Origin: Cylicocyclus nassatus
Taxonomy: Eukaryota > Nematoda > Chromadorea > Rhabditida > Strongylidae
Direction: 5' to 3'
NCBI GenBank assembly: GCA_958299035.1
Contig: CATQJL010000316.1
Coordinates: 47,055,585-47,119,584, forward strand
DNA length: 64,000 bases
Part shown: positions 43,576-54,913 of the stretch, in pieces
Position numbering within the stretch: the stretch's first letter is position 1
Layout: each line of letters begins with the position of its first letter
Notes under the pieces: generated by a model
What the model was told of the DNA's origin: nothing
The model's database searches: none
The model's input: the letters and a program-made list of their open reading frames with translations, nothing else
Position numbers and translations under genes: made by a program

Positions 43576-46500
43576 ATGTTGTGGGTGCTAGCTCTGACGC
43601 CAATATGCTACTGTGTTCCTCACATCACGCCGCCATGCGAAGACGACTCAAAAAAGATTAGCTTTCCAGCAGGATACGATATCGCCTCGGAATATCTTAC
43701 AAAATCGATCAATTTTTCGGTTAGTTACCTTAAACTTGCGCCCGAGATCGTCTACTGATGATGCAAAATAGGCGGACCCATGCGAGGATTTCTTTGAGTT
43801 CACTTGTGGCAACTGGATAGCTAATCATCCCATTCCCAAGCACAGAACCACCTATAATCATTTTGCAATGCTCTCTGATAAAGTGCAAGAGCAAATGAGA
43901 GGTAGGATCAAAACCGCAGAATTTCAAATTCCTTACGCAAATCTGGAGTTTTGATGAGTGAACATTAGCGAGAAAAGCACAAACATGGTTAAATGAAGTT
44001 CTTTGTTTATACGACAGAGTTGCGCACTTGTGATCTTGCTAAGAAAATGTTAACTTGAATAATTCTTCGATTTTCCTAATCAGACATTTGAGGCGAATTT
44101 GAATCAAATGAGATGTTCGGAGCAAAATCTATGAATGCACTCAAAGCCATCTATAAGAAGTGCATGGACAAGAACGAGCTGAACCGCATCGGTGCTAAGC
44201 GATTAATAGAAGACGTCAGGGTAGGTTGCGCAGTTCTTTTGCAGGAAGATTTTTCAAGAGCCTGCTTCAGAGATTTGGTGTTTGGCCAATGCTGGAAGGA
44301 GATGAAAAATGGAGAGTGGAGAATTTTGATCTTACATCACTGTTGATACATGTGTCAAAAACTCGCAATGTCCATGCATTCATCAAGTACTATATCACTC
44401 TCGACACCAAAAATGTTTCTCGCCGTCTAATCGAGGTATGGTTCTTTTCAAGAGGAGTATATGCAAACAAAAGTTCACCATATGACCATCACTCGCCAAT
44501 GAAGCCTTTTTAGAAAAGAAATACTTACGGATGGCATAAGACTATTTTGAGTTTGGCAAATTTTTGAGTTGGCAAGCTTTATGCTCTTTGTAGTAGTACC
44601 CCAGTCATCATAGCAAGCTTGTGAATTCAAAAAAAGAGGCCGATAGTCTGTTTGGAATAATGAAAAAGCATCATCACACTAGAGATATTCAATGAAGTTT
44701 GAAGAGAGAGAGAGAGAAGAGTGGCGACCAGGTTTGAAGGAAAAAGTTTGATATTTATTTTCAACTAGCATCTTTTAAATCAAGGGTATTGACTATGTAG
44801 AACAAGAGACCTGAGACTGGGTTTACAAAGCTTATCAAAGTGTCGGCAGTGTCGCTTGCATCAGCATGTCCACACCCGGGCTAGATTCTGCATCTCTTCC
44901 GCAAACATGCTCTCTGATCACTTTCCCAGAGCGTGCATGTGAAAGGGGAGCCTCAGTCGATGCAAGTGATTAGAGAGTATGATCGCGGAAGAGATGCAGA
45001 GTCGCGGGAGTGGAGATGCTGATGCAAGCGACAGTGCGTTTGATCAGCTCTATACCACTTCCCTCATTTCATTCTCGTTCGTTAAAGAAACTCCGCCATT
45101 GCTAGACGGTGCCTATCCTCCTCGTAAATAGTATCAGCAACATGAAATACAAAAAATGTACTTTTACTCTTCACGTCAAACGATCAAAAGCAGTAATTTC
45201 TCAATTAGTGTGGTTAACCAGTCTCATCTATAAGTTCCACAGAGACCTGGTTTCAACAAAGTTTAAGAATTTTAAGGTTGGTTACAATTTCCTGTAGTAA
45301 TCTCCTCGAAATCATTATAATCTTTTCGCAGACATCCCCTTTTTGAATACTAAACATCACAAAGTCTGCGAAGCGATCACACTTGCTGTGTTTTTGATGC
45401 TGTATTCTCATTCTAAAGCGAAGTAGATCAAACACGCTTCGAGGTTTATCATGTATCAGTACAAAGTTTCTTGATAATGTGGAGATAGTCAGCAATCCCT
45501 ATGTACTTTACATTTTGAAAGGAACTATACTAAGGCCAGCAAATCTAGGAATCCCTTTAGTTGCAGCTTCATGATATGTTAGAACACAAAGAGCGGCGAA
45601 GGAATTTAGGTAAAATTGAAAAATGGATAACTCACAAGCTTTTACAATGCGTCTAACGGGGCTAGCGCCGCGTAGTGCAGTCACACATCTATGCGCGAGC
45701 GCTACCGTACGCACAGCGTGCAAGGACCATGTTGCACAACATGGTCCTTGCACGCTAACATACGGTACGGTAACACAACATCACGTGCCTTGTTCTTGTC
45801 ATTGTATCTCGTAATTTTCCGTTTTTGTAGCAGCGGATTGTCATTTTTTTCTTCTCTGCTCATATGCAATCTGCCTTAATACCGGATACGATTTCTTTCG
45901 CAGCAAAGAAGGAGGTATCAAATCTTTGAGCGTTTTCCTCATGACACCTTTCATTTCAACCAGGCCTTCTTCGGAAAGCTAATTTTGGATGTCATGATTC
46001 ATTATGTCGACTCATGTTTCAAACAAAGATCGTATATCGTTTAGGCTTGAGTGTTTTGAGCGGCAACGCGCTGTCCACTCAAATTGTTCTCTCAACCTAT
46101 ACGATATACGATCACACCTTACGATATTTACTTTTAGCTTTAAGGAAGGAGAACACCAGTCGTTCTCAGAATTCTCTGAAATGATTAAGTCAAATACATT
46201 TTCTTTTGAAAAACCTTAAACCTCCATTTTATGTTTTATTTGCGCGGTGAAACTTGGAGAGATCTCAAGAAGTACTGAAGTAGAGTTTTAGACAGGAAGA
46301 GCTCAGAAGTCTGGAAGCGATAGAGAATAAACTAAGGAAGAAGCAGGAAAAGCAGTCAAAACAAGGACTACGCCGCTTTGCCTGACATGGTCCCTGCAAG
46401 CTGAGCATACGGTAGCGCTCGCGCGCGGGTGTGTGACTGCACTACGCGACGCTGGCCTTCTAAGACACATTGTACAAAAAAGTAATCGCAGCGTGGTATC

Positions 46501-49500
46501 AAATACGTGTAAAACCTTTTCTAGGCTGTAAGTCTATGAAAACCATGCTTGACGTTGTCGCACACCTTGACGGCAGTGACTCTTTTCCAATAAAACATAG
46601 AAAGCCGTGAAATCAAACAGGAAGTCTCATCTAAGGTACCCTCGACATCAACTCATATGTCTCCCCTCAACATGACGTGGATTACGTGATTGGTGAGGCG
46701 CCGCCACACTTTGGGCTTGCGCCACGTTGCGGGCGCGTCTGGCGTGACGCGGCGCTTAAAACAAGGTGGTGTAGGCTTTCCCACGTTGTTCTTGTTGTTG
46801 TAAGCGCCACGTTACGCCAGATGATGCGCCCGCAATCGCGCAAGCCCAAAGCGAGGCGGCGTCTCACCAATTCACGTAATCCACGTTGTGTTGAGGGAAG
46901 ACATATGCTTTGATATCCAGAGTACAATATCGCTCGTGCTTCCGGAATCAGTGCGATAATGCGCATGTTGTTGCTTATACATGTCAGCGCCTGTCTGGGT
47001 AAGTGTAGGAAGCAGCCACTTTCGTCATGTTTAATTCCTTCAAGTTCGCCTATGGTGGGGTACTCGATGTGCTGGATTTTATTACAAATACATAAATTTG
47101 CTGTGACTGAAAAACTGGCTAGCTACCGTTCACCTATCGTATCTTCGCAGGTATTTTTATACGAAGCGCCTTCTCTAGCTGAGTTGGTTGATGTCCTGAA
47201 GTAAGAAGATGTAGTGATGTCCGCTATTTCTTCCAGAATGACGCGCTTGTAGCACGTTGCTCCTATTTTAACGTTTCCACATCGTTACTTTGAAAAAATT
47301 CAGGAATGCCAAAGCTTCTATAGCAGGTTAGCTATAGATTATAGAGGAAAGATGAATAACGCATTCTACTTTACATACGCGTTTTGTTCCGAAAGTTTTA
47401 GTTGATGGATTTGGATCTTACATGTTTATTGCTATCCTCCTTTTTGCAGTTCGATCAAGGAGATCTTATCTTAGGCAGATCCTCACGAGATTATTACTTG
47501 GATAAAGAAAAGCATGGCAAAAAAATTGAGGCTCTAAGAAGTTCTCTCATCAGTAAGGTGAAATATTATTCACGGAAAGGGTCATAAAATCATTTTTCAA
47601 CCTGAAAGTTGCAGCTAGAGCTTTTCCAAGGAGATGCTAATCTACCAATCGACAGAGCAAAAATTGAAAACGACGTGGACGAACTGATTGATTTTGAAAC
47701 GAAAATGGCACAGATCTTGGTTGCTGATGAGGACCGCAGAAACTATAGCGAACTTTATAATCTTCGCCACTTGAGTGATCTACAGGAGCTCATGCCTTTA
47801 GTGGGTTTTAAATAAAAACGCAGCCAAAATATTAGGTCGTTCCGAAAGTTCTTTCCGTTTTTTTCAACCTATCATAAAAACACGTGGAATGAGGATAGAA
47901 AAACGCTTCAAGTGCTATCCGATGCGTTTTTTCTTCCTCTTTTCAACAGTCATATTTCTGAATCGCTAGCTCTTGTGGTCAGTGAGATAACGGCCGAAAT
48001 TTCGAACCGATGGTTTTTACCATGTCCAAATTTGGCAATTTTTCACAGTTTTCTTTTTCAACTTTTGAAGAAGCTTTAATAGCAATCGGATAGAGTAAAC
48101 AAAGTGCAATTTAACGGAATTTTTTGGCGTCTATTGCTAGCCCTAAAATTTTTTTTAGAATTATTCTTCTGATGCTATCAAATTCCACTTTTGCTGATGC
48201 CAAGAACAATAGAACATAAAACGGTTCAAAACTAAGGTGTCATTCGATGCAGCTTATCCTCCTCTTTCTGTTGAGCATTTTTCTTCCCGATTTGTGGGGG
48301 TTTTTGGCGATAAAATTTCCATAACTCTTGATTTTGAACCCGCCTGAGGGTGTGCACGTAAAATGCGCAATCTTATATTTCGAAGCGGTAAACACTCAGT
48401 CACTTTGTAAAAATAGTGAACAATCATAAACGACTTTTGATAGTGTCAAAATCCGAAGATTTGCTGATGTTCGGAGCGTTTGTGTGTTTTGTGACTTCGA
48501 AAAAGTGAAGACCTCTGGAAAAGTTGTCTCAAAAAATACTGAGAAGCCAGTTGAGATTGCCAAAAAATTCCATTAAATTGCACTTTGTTTACTCTACCCG
48601 ACTGCTGTCGAAGCTTCTCCAAATGTCAAAAGAGAAAATTGTGAAAAATTGCCAAAGTTGGACATGGTAAAAACCATGGGTTCAAAATTTCAGCCATTAT
48701 CTCACTGACCACAAGAGCTAGCGACACAGAAATATAACTGTTGAAAAGAGGAAGAAAAATTGCGTCGGATAGCACTTGAAGCGTTTCCCTACCCTCATTC
48801 CATGTGTTTTTATGATAAGTTGAAAAAACGGAAAGAACTTTCGGAACGACCCAATAATTATACCTATTTGAAATTTCAGGTCGACTGGTCGCGATTTTTC
48901 CTTGCCATTGCTCCACCTGCTTCCTACCAATATCTCAGCTCAGATCCAAAAGTTCTTATCGTAGAAATTGATTATCTGAGACGGTAGATGTTTCCTCTTG
49001 AGACTTTGGTTGCTTTGCTTGAATAATATGCAAGAACTAATGAGTTTGTTTCAGAATAACTGAAGCTTTGCAAGCAACAGACCCACGTATAATCACAAAT
49101 TATGTCCTTATGCGATATTCCTCAAATTGGGGACGAGAAATGGGAGAAAAGTACGAAGATGTCACTCAGGTGTAGAATACATTGTTCGAATTGTTTTCGA
49201 ATTCAATCCCAGTTTTGATAAAATTCAAGGTCTCACTTTTTCGACAAAAACTAGTCTGGTGCAAAACGTTGGGCTTTTCGCAAAGCGTCATTGCGAAAAG
49301 CCTGGAATTTTTCAATTTTCCGATAAAGAATCAATCTGGTGCAGAACGGTGAATTTTTTTTTGCAAAGCCCTATTTAACGCGCTAGGATATCTTCAGAAT
49401 CAGAGCACGGTAGAGCTGGCACCGGGTAAAGCTGGATATCGAGAAACAAAAACTGCAACGTCTTATTTAGTCGCGTTTCGTTTTTTTTTTCAATTTTTTG

Positions 49501-52500
49501 TTTTTAAGGTTTGGGGTCAAAGGGAACTTCGTTCTATGATTTTCCTTGTGCCAACTAGTGCCGAGATGTTCGGATTTTCTGGGTTTTTCAACAAAGACCA
49601 AATTGGTGCAAAACACTGCATTTTTCGCAACCTATTTAATGCGTTACAAGTTCTTGAAGGATGAAGTGTTGATTTCAATAAGAGATTCGAAAACGCATTT
49701 CTTAACCTTTGGATCTTATCGGCAATTGGCAAGCCCTCGTATAGCGAGTGAGTGGTACGATCTGCAACAGAAACCAAAAAGTTGTGACTTTATCAGCTTT
49801 TTTCGATAAGAGAATTTAGTGTCCAAAATTTTCAAGCTGTTTCTATGCCAATGTTAACAAGAATTCCTATCTTCAAAAAAAGCAAGACGCTACGATTGGT
49901 TCGTTCAGCACAACCATGGCATTACTGGCTCGTTAGTAAGTAATCGACTCCTGGTGCCGTAATAAAATCCCTCTGGACGTGACGTACAAGGTCGCAATCT
50001 AAACTCAAGCTCAACTTTATTTCGCAAGCCACTGATCTATTTGCCGGCTGCTACCTTTATATCGAAAGTATATCGCTAGTGGTACTTTATGTCTACGGTC
50101 ATGTCCATGGAGACTGCTATAGCCCCTAATAGATAATCTTGAGAAATACGCTCTACTGTGTATATAAGCATCTATTCTCGCCTTGTTCATGTTTTGAAGA
50201 TAACCTCCACTTGCACTTTGATTCCTGCTTAAATACAAAGAAATTTGTTTCGAGATTGTATATCTGAAGTGAGAATAGAGTTTCACGACACCAAGCTGGA
50301 CGTGCCATTGCATCATATTAGAAATGCAAGAAAAGAATGTAAAGTCCATAACGAAGTGAATATCGAAAATGTCTCAATTTAGGAATTCAATAAGATTATG
50401 TATGGACAAAAGCAGAAAGCACCAAAATGGAAGGACTGCACTAGCCACATTATTGAACGACTGGAACGAATGCAATACGCTACTAGTGCGATATATATAA
50501 GAAAGATATTCGATCGGGTACATTACGGCTTACATTTTCAAATTTCAGCTGAGTAGTTTAGGAGTCGAAAAATGTTACACTGGAAATGATCGATGACTTG
50601 CAAGAAGTATTTCGCGAGATCCTCAGCAATAACGATTGGATGGACGGTCGAACTAAAGCTGTAAGCTGGTATGCAGGTATTTATAGCAGCTGAACAATAT
50701 AGTTGCAGACAGCTTTGGACAAGGCAAACCAAATGCTGCGTCAGATAGCTTACCCCGACTTTGTTTTAGATGATCAGGAGCTTAACGAGTACTATGACGG
50801 CGTCAGTATTTTTGCTTCTCTTTCAAAAAACTTTGTTATTACTTTAGTTAGATGTGCGCGACACTGATTCGTACAGTGAGATGCTAGAAAAAGTGGCGCG
50901 CTGGGGGATTGAGTACTCTTTTGAAAGACTGACGAAACCTGTGGATCGTTCGGAATACAATTTCAACTCCGCCATAGTTAATGCTTACTACTCACCAACG
51001 TCTAATTCTATCAGTAAGATTTTGCGTTTCTCTTTTGCGTTTCTCTTCCTTTCCATCTAATTTCAGAATTTCCTGCTGCAATCCTTCAAGCTCCATTCTT
51101 CCATCATACCTTTCCGAGGTTATTTGAGCTAGCTTATTATTGTTTACAAGTCTCAAAAATTTTTTGAAGCACCGATGCTTTTGTTACACATTTAGCACTC
51201 TATGCGCGTAGAAGTGCAGAAGAAACCACTTTGCAGGTGGTGATAGTTTAAGAAACAGAACTTTTATGACATCTGCTATTTCTTTTCGAAAATATGCTTT
51301 CATTTGTAGCTGAGTTGAGTTGCCGGGATAGCATAAGAAGAATTTTGGTAAGAAATCGTACAAATGGCACGTTCAAAGCAGTGTCCGGGCAAAAAGTCGA
51401 TCTTAAGATTTTATGCTTACCTGGGCCTATTCACTATGCTATCCGAAAATTAACACTGAAGAACACGGCTGTTCACCTGTGACCTCACTCTTCCACATTC
51501 AGGAGCGATCCTCTCGCTTCCGCTAGTCGCTCTAACATCGCATCAGCCAACTGCGAACACGCGATTTAACGGAACCGAAAAGATCGCTCGTGAAGCTGGG
51601 AGAGTGACGTCGCAGCTTGAACACCACGCCCACCTGCGATTTACCTCCTGCTTGGAGCCCTTTTTGTCATTTTCACGCTTTCAGTGTGAATTTTCGGATT
51701 CAGCACAGCAAATAGGCTCAGGTAAGTGCAAAATCTAAAAATTGACCTTTTGACCTGACACTGCCTTTAAATTACATAACGTTTTGAGTGGTGGGCACTT
51801 AATGTTCTTTTTAAGTTTCCTGGCAGAAAATCTGCGACTTTGAGAAGCAAAACAGCAACATTTCTCGATAGTGTACTTTTTCTCGCATTTGCAGGGCTTT
51901 GAATTACGGAGGAATGGGGGCAGTTATTGGGCATGAAATTACACATGGTTTCGATGATAAAGGTACGTCTTATTCTTCAAAGAAAAAACTAAGAATTTTT
52001 ATTACTTCTGCTCTGCACACTCTAGAGTTTCTGACACCTTTGACAAGTCATTTTAGGACGACAGTTTGACGCAAATGGAAATCTTCGCGAGTGGTGGGAT
52101 GAGGGCGTAAAGAGAAATTTTGAGAATCGAGCTCAGTGCATAATCAATCAATACGGGAATATTGAAGTTTGCAGCGCTCTACAACAAGTTGTCTCGTTAT
52201 TGGCGAATGTCATTTGAGGTACCTGGCACTGGTCTCAAAATCAACGGTAAACTGACGCAAGGAGAAAATATTGCCGACAATGGTGGAGTGAAACAGGCCT
52301 ACAGGGTAACACCGTAAATCAGTCTCTTACTGCGCCTTAAATGCATCTATTTAGGCTTACAAAGCTTACCTGGAAAAGCACGGTGGAGAAGAAGAGAGAA
52401 TCAAAGGCATGGAACAATATAACAACGAGCAGATGTTCTTCTTAGGCTATGCCACGGTAACATTTACACGACGTAGTGGCATGACACACAGTCTCACTTT

Positions 52501-52729
52501 AGATGTGGTGTGGGCATTTGACAAATGACGAGCTGATTAACAGAGTTCTTACCGACCCGCACGCTCCGCAGCGTTATCGGTAAATGAAGTTAGAATATAT
52601 ACGAAGTCACAAATTCATGACTCTTTCAGGGTTAATCAAGTGCTAGCCAATCAACCCGAATTTGCTGCTGCTTTCAAATGTAAAGAGGGCAGTGCCATGA
52701 ATCCTACTGAACGCTGTGCTGTTTGGTGA
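43576..52729 (+). CDS. Neprilysin-like M13 zinc metallopeptidase, secreted, 19 exons
   Basis: M13 (neprilysin/endothelin-converting enzyme) family; such enzymes trim small peptides outside the cell. Exons: 43576-43719, 43772-43901, 44093-44220, 44271-44435, 47450-47557, 47615-47800, 48880-48983, 49055-49169, 50383-50517, 50562-50660, 50709-50801, 50848-51013, 51067-51118, 51895-51962, 52057-52166, 52219-52305, 52355-52456, 52503-52579, 52630-52729. They total 2,169 nt (722 aa), usual for the family, with every phase joining. The N-terminus [13 protein letters not shown] looks like a cleavable signal peptide, not the membrane anchor of neprilysin, so secretion is inferred. Landmarks: [26 protein letters not shown]; zinc-binding HEITH in [22 protein letters not shown] with the third zinc ligand Glu; MWCG; C-terminal CAVW. 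Introns at 44221, 47558 and 52167 are only 50-57 nt. The exon 3 acceptor (TTTGAG at 44087-44092) is unusual. An AATAAA lies at 52993. Confidence 0.92.
44826..45050. mobile_element. Small foldback element (~225 bp), relative of 24880-25112
   Basis: The AAAGCTTATCAAAGTGTCGG end, the GATTCTGCATCTCTTCCGC / GCGGAAGAGATGCAGAGTC pair and the central CTCTCTGATCACTTTCCCAG follow the 24880 element, with TA flanks. It sits in intron 4 of the neprilysin-like gene. Confidence 0.75.
45653..46474. mobile_element. TIR element with G+C-rich arms (822 bp)
   Basis: TACAATGCGTCTAACGGGGC and CGCGTAGTGCAGTCACACA at left match the inverse of TGTGTGACTGCACTACGCG and CTTCTAAGACACATTGTA at right, about 68 bases on each side. 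GCGCGAGCGCTACCGTA is shared by both arms. Just inside the left arm is a small palindrome, GCAAGGACCATGTTGCACAA followed by CATGGTCCTTGC. The A+T-rich centre has its own inverted pair (GATCGTATATCGTTTAGG near 46028, inverse near 46100). Confidence 0.75.
46654..46907. mobile_element. G+C-rich foldback element (254 bp)
   Basis: CATATGTCTCCCCTCAACAT and GACGTGGATTACGTGATTGG at left pair with CCAATTCACGTAATCCACG and GTTGAGGGAAGACATATG at right. The body (GCCGCCACACTTTGGGCTTG and inverse) is also paired. Frames on both strands here are mirror images, not genes. Confidence 0.75.
47832..48854. mobile_element. Mariner-like foldback element filling intron 6 (1,023 bp)
   Basis: TTAGGTCGTTCCGAAAGTTC at left and GAACTTTCGGAACGACCCAA at right, with TA at both sides. 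The arms pair over most of their length (ACACGTGGAATGAGGATAG against CTACCCTCATTCCATGTGT). The minus frames 48626-48916 and 48718-48930 belong to it. It leaves only about 54 nt of other sequence in intron 6. Confidence 0.85.
49170..50382 (+). other. Intron 8 of the neprilysin-like gene, with short repeats
   Basis: Begins GTGTAG and ends CAATTTAG. Diverged copies of a short unit (CTGGTGCAAAACG, CTGGTGCAGAACG, TTGGTGCAAAACA, each followed by a TTTTTCGCAA-like stretch) lie near 49257, 49336 and 49603. No other gene seen. Confidence 0.6.
51375..51770. mobile_element. AAAGGCAGTGTCC-family element, copy 1 (~396 bp)
   Basis: AAAGCAGTGTCCGGGCAAAAA at left and CCTGACACTGCCTTTAA at right. Inside, ACCTGGGCCTATTCACTATG and TTCCGCTAGTCG-type segments pair with inverse partners near 51690-51725. 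It lies in intron 13 of the neprilysin-like gene. Relatives: 59449-59909 and 60378-60783. Confidence 0.7.
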
Positions 52730-53935
52730 AGTAGTGGTATTATATATATAGATACTGTGCTTATGTGCTATACATAACTTCTATTTGCATTACGAATGCA
52801 TGAATTTTGTCAATGAAAACGGGTATGATCATGACTGGTTATTTCACTCATGTGCTACAAGGTACATATCAATATTGAAACTACGGCTTTTCTCTTTGAA
52901 ATCAAAGCAAAGAATAGTTGCGACGTCGCACGCGTCGTTCGCGTGGCCGCACTTTGTTGCAACCTTCGTTTGATTTGTCCTCATATCTCCCAAATAAATA
53001 TCGGCGGCACAGCTCTACACAGTCCTACATTCGAAAAATAGGAGCTTAGGTTTTTGGCCTGATAACTTTGAACTAAAAGAAAACCTCTTGTAAACGTCAA
53101 AAAGATCCTCTAAAGCAGGGTGCTGCACCATGTGCAGCACCGGTCCGAAACGTGTTAAACTATGTGATCAAAACAAATAAAATGTTCGAAAGCTCGTGAA
53201 AGCCTGTCTAATGAAGTCAGTGTGTGTGAGAACACTGCTATAAAATCCAGATTTTTTGGAAATTTTCTCTGAAATTGAGCTCACAAAGGCGTTGTGTTGG
53301 AAGTCCCTAGCGTACTCTCGTGCAGAGTTTGATGATTTGCTACGTACCTATATCTTTCTAATTGCTGCTCTACTGAATGGTACTGGGAGCATGACAAAAG
53401 ATTTTGTGGGAAAAATTGAGGACTAAAAAATGCATAATTATTTTGATGCTTTGCCACTCAAAATGTCAGTTCCTTATACAAGATTAGGTTAGCAGTTACG
53501 CACAACATACTGTTTTAATTTTCAGTTCAGCACTATAGTGTCGGGATAGAAGACACACCTACAGTAAGGAGAAAGATGAAAGGAAGATCATTATAGCTTG
53601 TAAGTTTACCTAACACAGTGCTTTGATTTTTCTCACAGAAAATAGATACCTTTGAGTTCTATTGGAAACACTGAGTTCTTGTTTCTAACTTTCAAGAAAG
53701 CACAAAAGTCCCTCCCAAGCGACAAAATTCAAACACTTCGAATTCACTCAGAACCTTAGGTGTGGAGCTTATCCGACATGCTGATTACAGATGTGGACCA
53801 CAGTCTACGAAATAAAGTCTTTTGTTAGCTAACGGCTCAAGGTACACTCTTTTTCGCCGCGCGCGATTTCGTGGTCCGAAACGTGTTAAAAATGCAAAAA
53901 GTTTAGCTACGGTTTATTTGGCGCAACTCATGAGA
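52730..53935. other. Region downstream of the neprilysin-like gene
   Basis: AATAAA at 52993-52998 is a possible poly(A) signal. A hairpin (GTGCTGCACC/ATGTGCAGCAC) lies near 53120-53142, next to GGTCCGAAACGTGTTAAA, which recurs at about 53873. No further gene recognised. Confidence 0.4.
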
Positions 53936-53937
53936 AA

Positions 53938-54292
53938 AGCCTTAAAGGCAGTATTTTGGCAGAATTTCGTTTTCCAGTTTTTCACCTTTTCGGAGTTTTC
54001 TCGCTATGAGAAATCCATATCTGGGCTTTTTAGCGCATGGAAATGGCAAAAACAAGCTTTTCCGAAGCTTTCCAGGGCCGCATTCAGTGAAGATACCGGA
54101 GAAAGCCGTGCCCCGCATCCCTTGCTCCATGCCCAGCCTTCACTGAATGCGGACCTGGAAAGCTTCGGAAAAAGCTCATTTTCGCCATTTACATGCGCGG
54201 AAAGTCCAAAGTATGGGTTTACGCGGCGAGAAGGCTTCAAAAGTTTTGAAATCTGTAAAACGAAATTCTGCCGAAGCACTGCCTTCAAGGTA
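53938..54292. mobile_element. Foldback element (~355 bp)
   Basis: GCCTTAAAGGCAGTATTTTG at left and GCACTGCCTTCAAGGTAA at right are inverse, as are GCAGAATTTCGTTTT and AAACGAAATTCTGC. The centre pairs TTTCCAGGGCCGCATTCAGT with its inverse. The 179-codon plus frame and the overlapping minus frames are products of this symmetry. Confidence 0.8.
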
Positions 54293-54775
54293 AACCGAAA
54301 AGATCGTATCCATAATCAGCGAGTCAGTTCAAATCTAATGACAAATTTTTCGGCTCGTTGAGTAATTTGTCGGTAGCAATATGTAGCCATCAATGACTCA
54401 AACCCTCATCAAAGTCCCTATAATTTTTAATTGATGAAGAGCGGTGGATAATTGGATGCATACTGCATATCTAAGTTAGAGCTCCCTCCACCGAACGGTA
54501 CTTGAATACTTGGGAAACATTTCGAATAACAGAGGTGAAGATGCATACTGTTAGAAATGGCTTGTTGAGCTGACTTTGAATCTATCTTTCGCGTATCTGC
54601 TCAGATAATCGCCGGGGCAGGCGGAAATGCGATTTGTGGGCAGGCGGGCACAGGAAAAATAGTTCGCTGATTTCTTGCGGTTCCGCTTGCATATTTTTGT
54701 AAGAATTTTGGCGAAATTTTAGGCGTTAGAAAAACAATGGTTTTTTCATAAATTGATTAGGGCGCAGTAGCCGCA

Positions 54776-54899
54776 TTCTCGCGGACTTTCCGCGAGAAAT
54801 GCAAAATTGTTGAGGGCCGCACGGTCCTTTGTGAAGAACCGCACAGTCCTCATGTACCTTCCGCTCAAAGAAGGTACCCTAAACTCGGGTAGTTGAACC
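54776..54899 (-). ncRNA. SL1-like spliced-leader RNA module E
   Basis: On the minus strand, the leader 54899-54878 matches SL1 at 17 of 22 positions (T to C at 5 and 8, A to G at 14, G to A at 20, A to G at 21), followed by GT. Hairpin I is TACCTTC/GAAGGTA: both sides differ from module B and pairing is kept. Hairpin II pairs GTGCGGT with ACCGTGC inside TGAGG/CCTCA. The Sm-like AATTTTGC is intact (54808-54801). The 3' hairpin TTCTCGCGGA/TCCGCGAGAA is perfect. Its upstream block is cut off by the nested insertion 14 nt before the leader. Confidence 0.6.
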
Positions 54900-54913
54900 A
54901 TCGGTGACACCCA

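Larger units (their letters stand above)
44436..47449 (+). other. Intron 4 of the neprilysin-like gene (3.0 kb)
   Basis: Begins GTATGG after exon 4 and ends TTTTTGCAG. It holds three foldback elements listed separately (44826-45050, 45653-46474, 46654-46907). The rest shows no gene. Confidence 0.8.

Noticed and set aside
44221..44244. Apparent 24-nt intron in the peptidase gene
   Set aside because: The acceptor at 44270 gives a 50-nt intron, correct phase and a better match to the family (IEDVR joined to RFGVWPML).
53822..54361. 179-codon plus-strand frame, the longest in the window
   Set aside because: It runs through a near-perfect palindrome (53938-54292). Minus frames mirror its sequence, so it is a by-product of the foldback.
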